Part shown: positions 32,562 to 42,316 of the stretch, one piece after another
Layout: the number at the start of each line of letters is the position of its first letter
Numbering within the stretch: the first letter of the stretch is position 1
IMG/VR virus record: IMGVR_UViG_3300035725_000004
Coordinates: 1-51,293 of that record
Length of the DNA: 51,293 nucleotides
Direction: 5' to 3' (one strand)
DNA from: a virus
Made by a program: the position numbers and the translations under genes
The notes under the pieces: model-generated
What the model saw: only the letters and a program-made list of their open reading frames with translations
What the model was told of the DNA's origin: nothing
The model's database searches: none

Positions 32562-33410
32562 ATGCCATTTATAACTCAGGCTGAATTAGCAGAGATGCCA
32601 CCAGAAGCTCAGCAAATATACGCTGATCTAATGAGACGTTCTGACTTATATGCTAGAGAAGCTATGCTTCCATATGCCGGACAACGAATAGCTCAAATTC
32701 CGGAAGAAATTAATAGAGCGCATGGTGCTATTAGGGAGGGTGGTAAAGAATGGGCAGAAATGAATCTTGCTCAGAATCAACTCGCCCAGGCTACAAGGCC
32801 ATTTCATGAAAATTATCAAGCATATATGAACCCATATCAGCAGGCTATTATTCAACAATTGGCTGAGGAAGGAGCTAGGAATTTCAATGAAAATGTAATG
32901 CCTTCTTTAGATGCTAGATTTTTGAAATTGGGACAATTTGGTAGCACAAAACATGCAAATTTAGGATTAAGAGCTGCAAGGGATTTCCAAAAGGAATTAT
33001 TAAGCAGGCAGCAACAAGCATTGCATTCAGGATATGAAAAAGCATCTGATATATATAATGCTCATCAAGGCAGAAATATTGAAGCCGCTACTCAAGGCGC
33101 AAATATTTCAAATGCAAAACAAGCTGCTAGACTTGCAGATGCTAATGCATTAGAAAATATCGGAAGATATAGGCAACAACATGAGCAGTCAATATTAGAT
33201 ACTCAATATCAAGAGTATTTAAGACAGCTAGAGGAGCCAATGAGAAGATTGAATGAGCAAGCTGCAATATTACATGGAATTCCAAATTTCAGTAGTTCCA
33301 TTACATCATTTAGAGAAACTCCACCCACCGCTCCAATGGCTGCACCAAATAATATTGGAAATATAGCAAGTTCTCTTCTAGCAGCCCGCATGATGGGCGG
33401 CGTAAGATAA
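32562..33410 (+). CDS. Ejection-type helical protein
   Basis: 282 residues, long helices rich in Gln/Ala/Arg, with YQAYMNPYQQAIIQQLAEEG, and FLKLGQFGSTKHANLGL further on. The MNPYQQ plus FGSTK pattern is a common signature of internal virion proteins in uncultured podoviruses. Would be ejected with DNA or act as a minor tail protein. Confidence 0.75.
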   Translation: MPFITQAELAEMPPEAQQIYADLMRRSDLYAREAMLPYAGQRIAQIPEEINRAHGAIREGGKEWAEMNLAQNQLAQATRPFHENYQAYMNPYQQAIIQQLAEEGARNFNENVMPSLDARFLKLGQFGSTKHANLGLRAARDFQKELLSRQQQALHSGYEKASDIYNAHQGRNIEAATQGANISNAKQAARLADANALENIGRYRQQHEQSILDTQYQEYLRQLEEPMRRLNEQAAILHGIPNFSSSITSFRETPPTAPMAAPNNIGNIASSLLAARMMGGVR

Positions 33411-33427
33411 TAGATAAGGAGATATAT

Positions 33428-34615
33428 ATGGGCATGTTAGATGATTTAGAAAAAATGATGATGTTGCAACAAATGCAAAGTCAACAGCAAGGTCAAGGAA
33501 TGGATCCTTTTTCTCAACAACCTCAATCTATGGAGCAACAGTCTCAAAATATGAATTATGGAAGCCCTTTAGAGAAAGGTTCTATGATGGCCGTTCAATC
33601 CGCTAGGGATTCCATAGCGGCAAAGAAACGCATGCTAGCTATGGATGATAACGAGAATCAACGTGCCCTTGGTAGAGCTATTTTAGCTATGCAACAAAAT
33701 ATGAATAATAATCCTAATTATGGTACAGGAACGATGGCTAATATAGCTGCTCTTGCTCAAGGAGCTGCACATGGAATGCTTAATTATGACCAGGAAAGAG
33801 AGCGCATCGCTAATGCTAATAATGTTTTGTTAGCTCAACAAAGAGAAGAAGAGCGATTAGCAAGGCAAGAAGAGCTTCAAATGAAGAAAATGGCTCATGC
33901 AATGGAAATGGATAAGAAAAGACTTGGTATTGAGCAGGGATACTATGGGCTTAAAAAGCAAGAAAGAGAAGATGAGTTAAATCAGCATAAACAAATGTCT
34001 GAATATGGAGCAAAAATCCCATTATCTAGCATGGGAGAAAATAGATTTAATCATGCCCAAAAAGAAATAAAAGAATATTTAGAACAGGGCGAATCTGCTC
34101 GTAATGTTTTAGAGTCTATCAAAGGTGCTAAACAAATATTAAAAGAAGACCCTGAGATTACAAAGAATATGAGCACAATTATGCTCGCAGCCCAAAGGCA
34201 TGACCCAACTATTATTAGACAAAAGCTTAATAGTGTATTCATACCTGAAGAAACTAGGGTTAGAGCTGAAATGCTTACAAAATATCTTTCGAATATATAT
34301 ACCTCAAAGCTTAAGGGAATGCCTGCTAGAGGCATGAATATGTTCTTAGAAAAACAATTAAAAGAAGGTAATGTTGATATAAACCTAGATGCAAAGTCAA
34401 TAATTGGACTTTTAGATGAAGATGAAAGAAGTGCAGAACACAAATATATGAATGGTATTGAGGTTTATGACGAATATGAAAAAGGAAACTTCTATAGACC
34501 AAAACCAATGAGATTGAGAGAAGAGGAAGCAAAAGAAAGCGGTCCTGCTATAAAATCTAATGACGTAGAAGAATTTAGGCAATTGTTAAAGGCTTTAAAA
34601 GAATCTAAGGAATAA
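33428..34615 (+). CDS. Ejection-type Gln-rich helical protein
   Basis: 395 residues. Met/Gln-rich N-terminus (MMMLQQMQSQQQGQGMDPFS), then a long coiled coil (about 120-230) with many Glu/Arg, and a helical C-terminus. No enzymatic motif seen. Position between two other ejection-type genes supports an internal virion role. GGAGATATAT leader. Confidence 0.72.
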   Translation: MGMLDDLEKMMMLQQMQSQQQGQGMDPFSQQPQSMEQQSQNMNYGSPLEKGSMMAVQSARDSIAAKKRMLAMDDNENQRALGRAILAMQQNMNNNPNYGTGTMANIAALAQGAAHGMLNYDQERERIANANNVLLAQQREEERLARQEELQMKKMAHAMEMDKKRLGIEQGYYGLKKQEREDELNQHKQMSEYGAKIPLSSMGENRFNHAQKEIKEYLEQGESARNVLESIKGAKQILKEDPEITKNMSTIMLAAQRHDPTIIRQKLNSVFIPEETRVRAEMLTKYLSNIYTSKLKGMPARGMNMFLEKQLKEGNVDINLDAKSIIGLLDEDERSAEHKYMNGIEVYDEYEKGNFYRPKPMRLREEEAKESGPAIKSNDVEEFRQLLKALKESKE

Positions 34616-34617
34616 AT

Positions 34618-36906
34618 ATGGGACTTCAAAGAAGTGAAATTGAATCTAGATTAAGGCAAATGATTAAGTCAAATCCTGAGTTGGCTGATATCGCTAAAGA
34701 AGAAGCTCCATTTTTGATTGATAATGTTGAACAAGAGTCAATTACTCCAACCACATTAAAGAGATCCGATATAGAATCTAGGCTTAGAAGTCTAATTGAG
34801 AAAAATCCGGAACTTGAAAAAATAGCAGAGGAAGAAGCTCCGTTTTTAGTTAAAAATACTAATAGACTAGGTCAGACAGCAAGAGGATTCTTATCTGGAA
34901 TTGGTGCAGGCGCAGATATCAGTCAGCCTGGAAATCCATTGATGAATGACAGGCCAGACCTATATGAAGACTTAGAAAAATATAAGGATTTAGGTGAAAA
35001 TCCAACTCGAGAACAACTTTTAAATATAGCCATAAATCCAAAAGTTAGGATGTCAGAAGAATTGCCAAAAGCATTTGGGTATGGAGAAGAATATGTCCCA
35101 TCCGAGAAAGATACATTAGGGAAAGTAGTAAATTTCGCTGGAGAATTGGCTGCGCCATCTCCTGCATTGCCTATGGCTGGATATTCTGGGATAGCAAAAG
35201 CGGCCGGGAAAGGCGCTGGCGCATTAACCAAGGCTTTAGGAAAGGAAGCGGCATTATCAGGAGCTACGGCTGGAGCAATTAAGGCAACTCCTCGATTAAC
35301 GGAAGAGGGAACTGATACCGGAATGCTTGAAGATTTTGCCAAAGGTATGTTTGGAGCAAGAGCGGCAGAAAAAGTTGTTAATGTAAACATAATAAAAGCA
35401 TTGAAAAGAGTTCCCAGGAGTATGGCCAATAAGGCTTTAGGTGCTTCTACATTTATGGCTAATCCTAATGAAAGAACGTTTGAATTGGCAGAAAAGCATG
35501 GCGTTAAATTGCCATTTAATGTTGGAATGCGAAGCAAGCCAATGAATTGGGCTGCAAATAATTACCTTAAATCCATATTTACTTCTGGCGTTTACGAAGA
35601 TGCTATAAAAGAAGCTAATGAATCAATGGTGAATGCAGTTAAAAGGAATATTGATGAATTAGGAACTTCGACACTTAAGCCTTCAGAAGCATCCGGAGAA
35701 TTCAGAAGATTCATACAATCTGAAGAAAAGATTGCTGAAGAACAGGCTAAGGTCCTATATGATGATGCTTCTAAATTCCTTAGCAAGAAAGATGTAGTAA
35801 AGCCAAAGAATACTGCAAGCTTCATATCTAATCTTGATGAAATGCTTAGTCGTGATATCCAATCTCCAGCTACGAAAAAAGTAGCAAATATAGTAGGAAG
35901 CTTAGCAGAAAGCTGGGGGCTTGCTCCTCCTGGTAAGACATTAAAACAGTTAGAAAATAATCCAAAACTTATACAGGCATATTTAGATCAATTCAGAAAA
36001 AATATACCAAATGTTCCTGTAGAGAAGCTCATCGGTATTCGAAAGGAATTGGGTACAATAACAAACTTTGACCCGACAATAAAAGGTTCTGAGTCTTATC
36101 TGAATGGATTAAGGTCGGTTATTGATAAAGATATTGAAACTATGAATAACAAGGAATTCCTTTCTAAATGGAGAGAGGCAAATAGCTCATTTAAGACATC
36201 TGTTGCTGATAGATTCAGAGGGGATGTTGCAAGAAGTCTGCTCGCTAATGAAATGCCAACTGAAGCATTTAGTCTTCTTAATTCTCCTGAAAACATAAAG
36301 GAAATTAGTAAAATAGCAGGGAAATCGCCTAAATCTGAAGAAATATTTAATGCCCTTAAGAAGGCGAAAGTTAGGGAGATATTCTCTAGCGCTTTGCAAG
36401 ATGAATCATTGAGAACGACTCCGTTTATTAATATTTTTAATAAAAAGGAAAAGAATGCAGAATTATTAGAATCTTTAGTAGGAAAACAAAATTTCAATAA
36501 ACTTTCTGAGATTTCAGAGATTGCCGAAGAATTTAAACATGCAAATCAAGAACTTTTGAATACCTCTAGAACCGCACTGACATCGTCCGAGATTGCTAAA
36601 GCTGAGAAACTTACGAAAGGCGTTCTATCTACTATATTTAATGGTGCGGTTGGTTCTGGTGTTGGTGCCATGGCAGGAATAGGAAGCGCAGGGGGGGCCG
36701 CTATTGGTATTGCAATGCCAAACCTAATATCAAGACTTGTAGCCAATCCTAGATTTGTTAATGAAGCCAGGGCATACGCTATAGCCAGAAAAAATAACAA
36801 TAAAATATATTCCGATACTTTGCTTAAAAGGATTGTCAAACTGACTGATACTGAAAAGAGATTAATGGATACTGAGCTACGCTCTATGAATGAAGAAGGA
36901 GAATAA
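34618..36906 (+). CDS. Large internal virion / ejection protein
   Basis: 762 residues. The N-terminus carries a tandem duplicate: RSEIESRLRQMIKSNPELAD with IAKEEAPFLIDN (about 5-36), and again RSDIESRLRSLIEKNPELEK with IAEEEAPFLVKN (about 49-79). Then an Ala/Gly-rich region (170-225) and long helices. A glycine-zipper segment (VGSGVGAMAGIGSAGGAAIG, about 678-700) is near the end. Comparable to P22 gp16 or T7 gp16-type transfer proteins, without a visible lysozyme motif. Confidence 0.75.
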   Translation: MGLQRSEIESRLRQMIKSNPELADIAKEEAPFLIDNVEQESITPTTLKRSDIESRLRSLIEKNPELEKIAEEEAPFLVKNTNRLGQTARGFLSGIGAGADISQPGNPLMNDRPDLYEDLEKYKDLGENPTREQLLNIAINPKVRMSEELPKAFGYGEEYVPSEKDTLGKVVNFAGELAAPSPALPMAGYSGIAKAAGKGAGALTKALGKEAALSGATAGAIKATPRLTEEGTDTGMLEDFAKGMFGARAAEKVVNVNIIKALKRVPRSMANKALGASTFMANPNERTFELAEKHGVKLPFNVGMRSKPMNWAANNYLKSIFTSGVYEDAIKEANESMVNAVKRNIDELGTSTLKPSEASGEFRRFIQSEEKIAEEQAKVLYDDASKFLSKKDVVKPKNTASFISNLDEMLSRDIQSPATKKVANIVGSLAESWGLAPPGKTLKQLENNPKLIQAYLDQFRKNIPNVPVEKLIGIRKELGTITNFDPTIKGSESYLNGLRSVIDKDIETMNNKEFLSKWREANSSFKTSVADRFRGDVARSLLANEMPTEAFSLLNSPENIKEISKIAGKSPKSEEIFNALKKAKVREIFSSALQDESLRTTPFINIFNKKEKNAELLESLVGKQNFNKLSEISEIAEEFKHANQELLNTSRTALTSSEIAKAEKLTKGVLSTIFNGAVGSGVGAMAGIGSAGGAAIGIAMPNLISRLVANPRFVNEARAYAIARKNNNKIYSDTLLKRIVKLTDTEKRLMDTELRSMNEEGE

Positions 36907-36908
36907 TT

Positions 36909-39413
36909 GTGCCAACTTTACATACTACGACTTATACGAGGGTATTTTCTGGACAGAATGTAAGCCCATCTTTCCCGCAGTATAATAGTTTTAATATAAC
37001 AGGAAACATTCAACTCGCATGGGCAGCCAGTTTCCAGAATCTAAATCCAGTTGTTGCGGTTAATATGGACATCACTGCATCAGCAGGCGGATTCACTGTA
37101 ATGATGCCTGATGCAGAAGGGGCTGGAGCTGGTTATGCGATTACAATAAATAATCCTGGTGCTTTTAGCTTTAATCTTATTGACAATCTTTCAAACTTGA
37201 TTGTGGCTATTCCAAGCGGAACAACTAAACAAATTTGGCTTATAGATAATTCAACGCAGGGTGGCATATGGAGAACTTTCCCAAATCCAGGTGGTGGTTC
37301 TGCAGTTACATCGGTCAATGCTGCATCTGGAACAAGTAACTTAGTAATAACAGGAACTCCTGGATTGCCTATAATTAATGCTGGGACTATTAATTTTAAC
37401 CTAGCTAATGACCTTCTTGCATTGACTCAATTTGGAGCCTCTGCAGGTGTCGCAGTTAGGACTGCAGCAAATACTTGGGCATTAAGGAGTATTAACGGAA
37501 CTGCCGGACAAATTTTAGTTGCTAACCCACAGGGTATAGCCGGGAATATAACTATATCACTTTCTAATGTGCTTACAAATTTAGTTTCTATTGGCGTTGG
37601 AAATTTATCACTATCAGCTAATACTATATCATCAACAAATGCGAATGGTCCTATTATATTATCTCCACAAGGAACAGGATTAATTCAATTATCTAACAAT
37701 ACTCAGCTTTTGTCTGGATCTAGCTTAAAATATTTTAATACGGGCAATAACTTTTATGTTTCATTTAAAACCGGAACAACTTCCGTTAATCAAGATTTAA
37801 TTTGGCCAACTACAGCTCCAGGTAATGGTCAGGTATTACAACATGGTTCATTGGGTCAATTACAATGGGCAACAGTTCCAACAACTGGTGGCGTAACAAC
37901 ATTAAATTCAGTTGCAAGATATTCTAACACTGGAGGTGCATTAACCGATTCTGTTGTAATATTAGATGGTGTAGGTAACCTGACTGGGATAAATTCAGCA
38001 CAAATAAATAATATACTTCTAGGTACTGTTGGGAATTCTACAATTTCTACCCAATTAACTAATCAGGATCTAACATTTTCGCCAAATGGATTAGGATTTA
38101 CAATTTCAAAAACAGATTTCCTTATTAGGAGGAATGTAGCATCACAATCTAAATTGAGGCTATATAATGATGCTGATAATTTCTATGCTGGTATAATGTC
38201 AAACCCTAATATGATTGCCAGCTATACGTGGCAATGGCCAATCGCTGGAAATGTTGCAGGATTTTTATTTACAGATGCAACTAATGTAATGTCTATAACT
38301 CCAATGGCGTCATTTTTCCCTCCTGCTAGTACGTTAAATGCTGTTCCAAGATTTGCAAATACGACGGGAGCTCCTTTAAAAGATTCTTTATTTGTAATTA
38401 CGGATGCTGGCGCAGGTTCTGGATTAATATCTCAAACTATTGGTAATTTGTCATTTAATGTTAATGCTAACACAATAGAATCTTCTGTTGGTTTAACGTT
38501 AAAATCTGGCTCTACAGCTGGAACAACTATCAATTCTGTAACGAATGGTCCAATATCAATAACCACTACTGGAACTGGATTGATTTCATTAAATTCAGCT
38601 AATGGAATTAGTATTGTTAATACAAATGGATTTCTTAATTTAACAGCAGGTGTAGGATTTACCTTATCTGGTTCTCTGGCTAGCACAGTTTCTACAACTG
38701 CTGCATCATTAACAATTTCAACTGTTACTAGCGGAACACTCGCATTATCTTCTGCTGGTGACATGACTTTAGCATCTGCTGGCGCTAATTCAATAACCGC
38801 TAATAATGACCTAAATATTAAACCGGCATCTCCTGGTACAGCAAGAAAAATTAATTTTTTTAATGCTGCCACTACATTTTCAACCTCTATCGTAAGTGGT
38901 GTAACTTTAGCCAGCTTTACACTTACATTGCCTACAGCACTTTCTGCCAATACAGGAATAATGAAAGTTGATGCTACAGGGGCAATGTCAATAAGCGCAT
39001 TAGGAACCCTTGCGGGTAATCTTAGAACTGATGGTGCTGGTGCCATTACAATTAATAATATTACTACTGCAGCGAATCAAGTTGCTAAATATAGTGATAC
39101 GGTTGGAACAACTGCACCATCAACAATGTATTTAGATGCAAGCTCAAACTTATCAATCGGAGATACAACAATACCTGGAGGGGGCGCAACAAGTTCAGCT
39201 ACATTTGTTGTAGGAACCGCTGCGACCTCTATTGCAGCCTCTCATGGAACATTACAGGCTAGAGATACTGGAGCAGGAATTGTTCCATCATGGTACGGAG
39301 CAGGAAATGGCGGCGTATCCGCCTCAGTTCTTCCAAACTCCATGACAAATAAGATATCTGTGTATATAAATGGTACTAGGTATTACCTGTTAGCTAGCAC
39401 TAATGCTACCTAG
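36909..39413 (+). CDS. Large tail fibre/spike, beta-repeat protein
   Basis: 834 residues, GTG start after GAAGGAGAATAA. The N-terminal 120 residues hold a virion-binding beta domain. The body is Ser/Thr/Asn/Ile-rich repeats of the type NGPIILSPQGTGLIQLSN, FSPNGLGFTISK and NGPISITTTGTGLISLNS, which build an elongated beta structure. The C-terminus reads TNKISVYINGTRYYLL, a typical tip strand. Probably recognises the host surface together with the YadA-type fibre. Last late gene. It overlaps the convergent gene by four bases. Confidence 0.82.
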   Translation: MPTLHTTTYTRVFSGQNVSPSFPQYNSFNITGNIQLAWAASFQNLNPVVAVNMDITASAGGFTVMMPDAEGAGAGYAITINNPGAFSFNLIDNLSNLIVAIPSGTTKQIWLIDNSTQGGIWRTFPNPGGGSAVTSVNAASGTSNLVITGTPGLPIINAGTINFNLANDLLALTQFGASAGVAVRTAANTWALRSINGTAGQILVANPQGIAGNITISLSNVLTNLVSIGVGNLSLSANTISSTNANGPIILSPQGTGLIQLSNNTQLLSGSSLKYFNTGNNFYVSFKTGTTSVNQDLIWPTTAPGNGQVLQHGSLGQLQWATVPTTGGVTTLNSVARYSNTGGALTDSVVILDGVGNLTGINSAQINNILLGTVGNSTISTQLTNQDLTFSPNGLGFTISKTDFLIRRNVASQSKLRLYNDADNFYAGIMSNPNMIASYTWQWPIAGNVAGFLFTDATNVMSITPMASFFPPASTLNAVPRFANTTGAPLKDSLFVITDAGAGSGLISQTIGNLSFNVNANTIESSVGLTLKSGSTAGTTINSVTNGPISITTTGTGLISLNSANGISIVNTNGFLNLTAGVGFTLSGSLASTVSTTAASLTISTVTSGTLALSSAGDMTLASAGANSITANNDLNIKPASPGTARKINFFNAATTFSTSIVSGVTLASFTLTLPTALSANTGIMKVDATGAMSISALGTLAGNLRTDGAGAITINNITTAANQVAKYSDTVGTTAPSTMYLDASSNLSIGDTTIPGGGATSSATFVVGTAATSIAASHGTLQARDTGAGIVPSWYGAGNGGVSASVLPNSMTNKISVYINGTRYYLLASTNAT

Positions 39414-39898
39414 AGGTCATCTATACACTTTTTAACATCGTATTCTGACTCAACGAAATAAATTGGGATCCCATATTCTTCCAGGGGTTCCAATTGTTTA
39501 ATTGGCTTTTGCTTTTTATCAGATTCCCACCATAATGCGAAGAAATCAAAGATTGTTACATCTTTTTGCTGCTCAACTGGGCTCATCGTTCCAGGGCATA
39601 ACACCCTAGTAACGCTTTCTTCTTTCCTTTTTATTAAAAAGGCATAATTCTTTGCTAATTCAAGTATAAATATATTCTCATCCTTATGATAAATATCATT
39701 AATAATATCCGGTATATTGACTTTGACTTTTTTAACTTCCTTTTCAACCTCTTTCTTTATATCGTTTGAGCACAACATTTTAGAAAGCAATGTTTCTATT
39801 GTGTCATCTTTAGACATCATTTTATTCTTTGCTAGGTAGGTACATAATTCCATTATTTTTTTTACATCTTCTTTATTATCACTTTTCTTTGCTTTCAT
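39410..39898 (-). CDS. Hypothetical protein, 162 residues
   Basis: Minus strand, last gene of an operon read from 41339. Lys-rich helical N-terminal half (KKEVEKEVKKVKVNIPDIIN), then a mixed region with FDFFALWWESDKKQKP. Overlaps the MarR-like gene by four bases (coupled). Function unknown. It may be a partner of the regulator. Confidence 0.7.
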   Translation of the reverse strand: MKAKKSDNKEDVKKIMELCTYLAKNKMMSKDDTIETLLSKMLCSNDIKKEVEKEVKKVKVNIPDIINDIYHKDENIFILELAKNYAFLIKRKEESVTRVLCPGTMSPVEQQKDVTIFDFFALWWESDKKQKPIKQLEPLEEYGIPIYFVESEYDVKKCIDDL

Positions 39899-40350
39899 TT
39901 GATTGCCCTCGCATTTTTAGTAATTTCCCCGCTAAATTTATAAACAAAATTTATGAAATCCGGCTTATCTTTAGCAAATATTCCAATTCCTTTTTCAAGT
40001 TCAATTATTTTAGGCATTATTTCCTTTAGGAAAGTAGCACCTTCCTTCGTTAATGCAGGATATAAAGCCCTTTTATCTGATGGATCCTTATAGATCTCAA
40101 CATATTTTGGCATTGATCTTATACAAACCATCATAGATTTATAATTCATAAACATTTTATTGGCTATAAATCCAATATTATGACCTCTATATTCTGCCAA
40201 GGCATATAATAGATATACTTGATTCATGGTTACATCATATTCACGAAGATGCTTATTAAATAAATTTAATATTGACCTTGAAGCCATACAAATTCCAAGC
40301 CCCAAAAGCTCTACATCACAAGTTTCAAGTACAGAACTATCACTAAACAT
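39895..40350 (-). CDS. MarR-like winged-helix regulator
   Basis: 151 residues. Helical start, then a winged-helix core: VTMNQVYLLYALAEYRGHNI, GFIANKMFMNYKSMMVCIRS (recognition helix), VEIYKDPSDKRALYPALTKE (beta wing with the DKR motif typical of MarR) and a closing dimerisation helix. DNA-binding dimer, likely controlling phage genes. Ribosome-binding site AAGGAAT. The DPSDKR signature is good support, the target is unknown. Confidence 0.82.
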   Translation of the reverse strand: MFSDSSVLETCDVELLGLGICMASRSILNLFNKHLREYDVTMNQVYLLYALAEYRGHNIGFIANKMFMNYKSMMVCIRSMPKYVEIYKDPSDKRALYPALTKEGATFLKEIMPKIIELEKGIGIFAKDKPDFINFVYKFSGEITKNARAIK

Positions 40351-40364
40351 TACTTATTTATTCC

Positions 40365-40673
40365 TTAAATTATTAATGATTTATTTTTAGCGACAATTAT
40401 TTTCTGTCCAGACCATTCAGGTATTTCGCTTATATTTCCGTCTAAAAACCCTATTTTATAATGGGTTCCATCTTTCTTTTTAACTATTAACTCGTTTTCA
40501 GAATATCCCCTACATAAAACAAATTCTGAGAATAAGGCGTCTTTAGTGAAATATCTAATAAACTCATGATTTAAGAATTCATTCAGAGAACGGAAATTAA
40601 ATTTCACTGGATTTATATTTTTTTCAGCCAGAATTGGAATCATTTTCTCTTCTATATATTGCAAAAAAATCAT
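40365..40673 (-). CDS. Hypothetical protein, 102 residues
   Basis: Sits between the MarR-like gene and the SYHGD-family gene. Helical start, then strands (ENELIVKKKDGTHYKIGFLD) and a hydrophobic end. Not recognised. The start is one base from the previous gene's stop. Confidence 0.65.
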   Translation of the reverse strand: MIFLQYIEEKMIPILAEKNINPVKFNFRSLNEFLNHEFIRYFTKDALFSEFVLCRGYSENELIVKKKDGTHYKIGFLDGNISEIPEWSGQKIIVAKNKSLII

Positions 40674-41339
40674 TTAAATGAACCTCTTAATAAATGATCT
40701 TAAATATTTAAAATGTTTTTTAGTCTCAGGTCCAAGTAATGGTTCATATTCGTTAGAAGCTTTCTTTTCAAGAATGTTTTTTTCTATTTTTATACTATTA
40801 AATTTAAATAATAATTCAGTTTTTTCTTTTCTTAATATTTCAATTAATTCATTAGCAAATTTTTTATATATTTCAAGGTAGTCTTCTGCCTGAAGACCCC
40901 GTGGTAAAGAGACATCTAAGGTTCTAGATATCATAGAAAAATTCATTAAGTCCTTATCTTCAATCTCATACATATAAAGCCTATCAAATGAATTTTTCGT
41001 TTTTTCTAGATGTGGAATAAATTCATCTCTCTCTTTTGAAAATCTTTCATCTCCAGTTTGAACAGAGAGCATAGGAATACATTGCTCGAGTATATAAGAT
41101 AGAAATTTCCATTTGACTCTCTCTAAATTAACCCCAACAGGTATTGCTTTTAATAACTTCATATCAAAATCATCGCTATCTTCCTTTGTAAACATAAAAA
41201 AGAATAAGTTTTTAATTTCATATATCCAAGCCGGTATCCCCAATGATTCCTCTAGGAATTTAGGTTCCAAAATAGGCAACTTAGATGAGATTGTTGATTT
41301 CTTAAGACTTTCATCACCATGATAGCTTATTAGTCCCAT
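40674..41339 (-). CDS. SYHGD-family protein, Cys-motif-less paralogue
   Basis: 221 residues. Starts GLISYHGDESLKKSTI and has EESLGIPAWIYEIKNLFFFM and LLKAIPVGVNLERVKW, matching the 253-residue protein encoded at 45620-46381. That copy has a GCAIGC-type segment (Cys47, Cys51) that is absent here: about 40 residues between the SYHGD start and the ESLGIP motif are missing. The family is common in bacteria and phages but of unknown function. First gene of its operon, behind a good promoter (41381-41409). Confidence 0.75.
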   Translation of the reverse strand: MGLISYHGDESLKKSTISSKLPILEPKFLEESLGIPAWIYEIKNLFFFMFTKEDSDDFDMKLLKAIPVGVNLERVKWKFLSYILEQCIPMLSVQTGDERFSKERDEFIPHLEKTKNSFDRLYMYEIEDKDLMNFSMISRTLDVSLPRGLQAEDYLEIYKKFANELIEILRKEKTELLFKFNSIKIEKNILEKKASNEYEPLLGPETKKHFKYLRSFIKRFI

Positions 41340-41380
41340 GACTTCCCCTTTTATAAAATAGTTGTTGACTTCAATTTAGG

Positions 41381-41409
41381 ATGATAATACCATGTATATC
41401 ATTTGTCAA
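41381..41409 (-). promoter_or_regulatory. Promoter for the MarR operon with operator-like repeat
   Basis: On the minus strand TTGACA (41404-41409) and TATCAT (41381-41386) are 17 bases apart. An inverted repeat ATGATA/TATCAT (41381-41386 with 41397-41402) covers the spacer. The 12-mer ATCATTTGTCAA (41398-41409) recurs exactly at the recT operon promoter (47978-47989). The ribbon-helix-helix gene begins at 41426, just beyond. Confidence 0.7.
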
Positions 41410-41425
41410 TCAATTGGGAGCTAAT

Positions 41426-41611
41426 ATGAGAAAGAAAACTAAAATTATAAATGTAAGGTTAACCGAGGAAGACTGGACATTAATTAAGAAAATGTGCAAG
41501 AAGAATGGTACATGGTCTGGCTCATGGGTTAGAACGCTTGTTTTGAAGGAGTTGGTTCGGATAGGCAAGAGAGCAAATGATGATCCGCATATTAGGGAAA
41601 AGGTTCAATAA
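41426..41611 (+). CDS. Ribbon-helix-helix DNA-binding protein (Arc/MetJ class)
   Basis: 61 residues, ATG 41426 (GGGAGCTAAT upstream). An in-frame upstream ATG at 41381 would read through the promoter region. MRKKTKIINVRLTEEDWTLI is the beta ribbon followed by helix A, and KNGTWSGSWVRTLVLKELVR holds the second helix. It would bind DNA as a dimer of dimers on palindromic operators such as the one just upstream, so autoregulation plus repression of the divergent operon is likely (inference). Confidence 0.82.
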   Translation: MRKKTKIINVRLTEEDWTLIKKMCKKNGTWSGSWVRTLVLKELVRIGKRANDDPHIREKVQ

Positions 41612-41612
41612 A

Positions 41613-41641
41613 TTTACTTTAGAAAGCTTTCATATTATAAT
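41613..41641 (+). promoter_or_regulatory. Sigma70-type promoter with palindromic spacer
   Basis: TTTACT (41613-41618), 17 bases, then a consensus TATAAT (41636-41641). The spacer holds a perfect 10-bp palindrome GAAAGCTTTC (41622-41631), which could be an operator. It drives the gene at 41672. Confidence 0.7.
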
Positions 41642-41671
41642 TTAATTATCTGGATTTATAATGAGGATTTT

Positions 41672-41959
41672 ATGATAGAAGGAATTAATCGAAAGGAATA
41701 TGATGATTATCTAAAATATTATTGTGATTTAAATCATGATGTCGTTGATTTTAAAATTTTGCCAGCGGCTGCAAATGAAAATGAAAAAGTCATAAACGTG
41801 AATCTTAATCTTTTCTTAAGAATGTTAGGCGCCTCAAATGAAATCATTGAAGACGACTATAAGACGTTACAATTTATGTTTTATGTCAAATATACAATGG
41901 ATGAAGCAAGAGCTATGCGTAATATTTTTGACAAGGAACCGGATTGCGATAAAGAATAA
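41672..41959 (+). CDS. Hypothetical protein, 95 residues
   Basis: Follows a good promoter and ATGAGGATTTT. Helical/acidic, with YDDYLKYYCDLNHDVVDFKI and a central MLGASNEIIEDDYKTLQFMF. Not recognised. Its end is adjacent to the convergent nuclease gene. Confidence 0.68.
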   Translation: MIEGINRKEYDDYLKYYCDLNHDVVDFKILPAAANENEKVINVNLNLFLRMLGASNEIIEDDYKTLQFMFYVKYTMDEARAMRNIFDKEPDCDKE

Positions 41960-42316
41960 TCAATTTTTTAAATATAGATTTGTTTGATTAATCGCATCTT
42001 CCATACTTTTACAAACTACACAATGGTATCCCTCGGCTTGTAATTTTGAAATAACTTCCTTTTGATCTGGACTCAGACGTCCTTTTTCATTTTTGAACTC
42101 AATAAACATTCCGTGATATTCCCCAGATGGTGAAAAAATTCCTAAATCAGGGAAGCCCTTTTTCATGCCTTCACGCTTTAACCTAGCGCCGTAGCGAGGT
42201 TCTCTCACTCCACCATTAGGAAATGATGATGTTACCTTAAAAACGTCAGGATGCTGCAATTTTAGCCACAAAAGATAATTACACTGTATTGATGATTCGC
42301 TTATGATTTTTTTCAT
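41960..42316 (-). CDS. VRR-NUC endonuclease
   Basis: 118 residues, the usual size for the stand-alone phage VRR-NUC domain. Motifs: an early Glu/Gln in SESSIQCNYLLWLK, SFPNGGVREPRYGARLKREG, then KKGFPDLGIFSP (catalytic Asp), MFIEFKNEKGRLSPDQKEVI (Glu-x-Lys), and GYHCVVCKSMEDA. A PD-(D/E)xK nuclease, expected to cut branched or single-strand junction DNA during phage recombination. Opposite strand to the replication pair. Confidence 0.9.
   Translation of the reverse strand: MKKIISESSIQCNYLLWLKLQHPDVFKVTSSFPNGGVREPRYGARLKREGMKKGFPDLGIFSPSGEYHGMFIEFKNEKGRLSPDQKEVISKLQAEGYHCVVCKSMEDAINQTNLYLKN

Noticed and set aside
34923-35537. Minus-strand 204-codon ORF
   Set aside because: It lies entirely antisense to the 762-residue ejection protein gene, with no ribosome-binding site and no homologous motifs.
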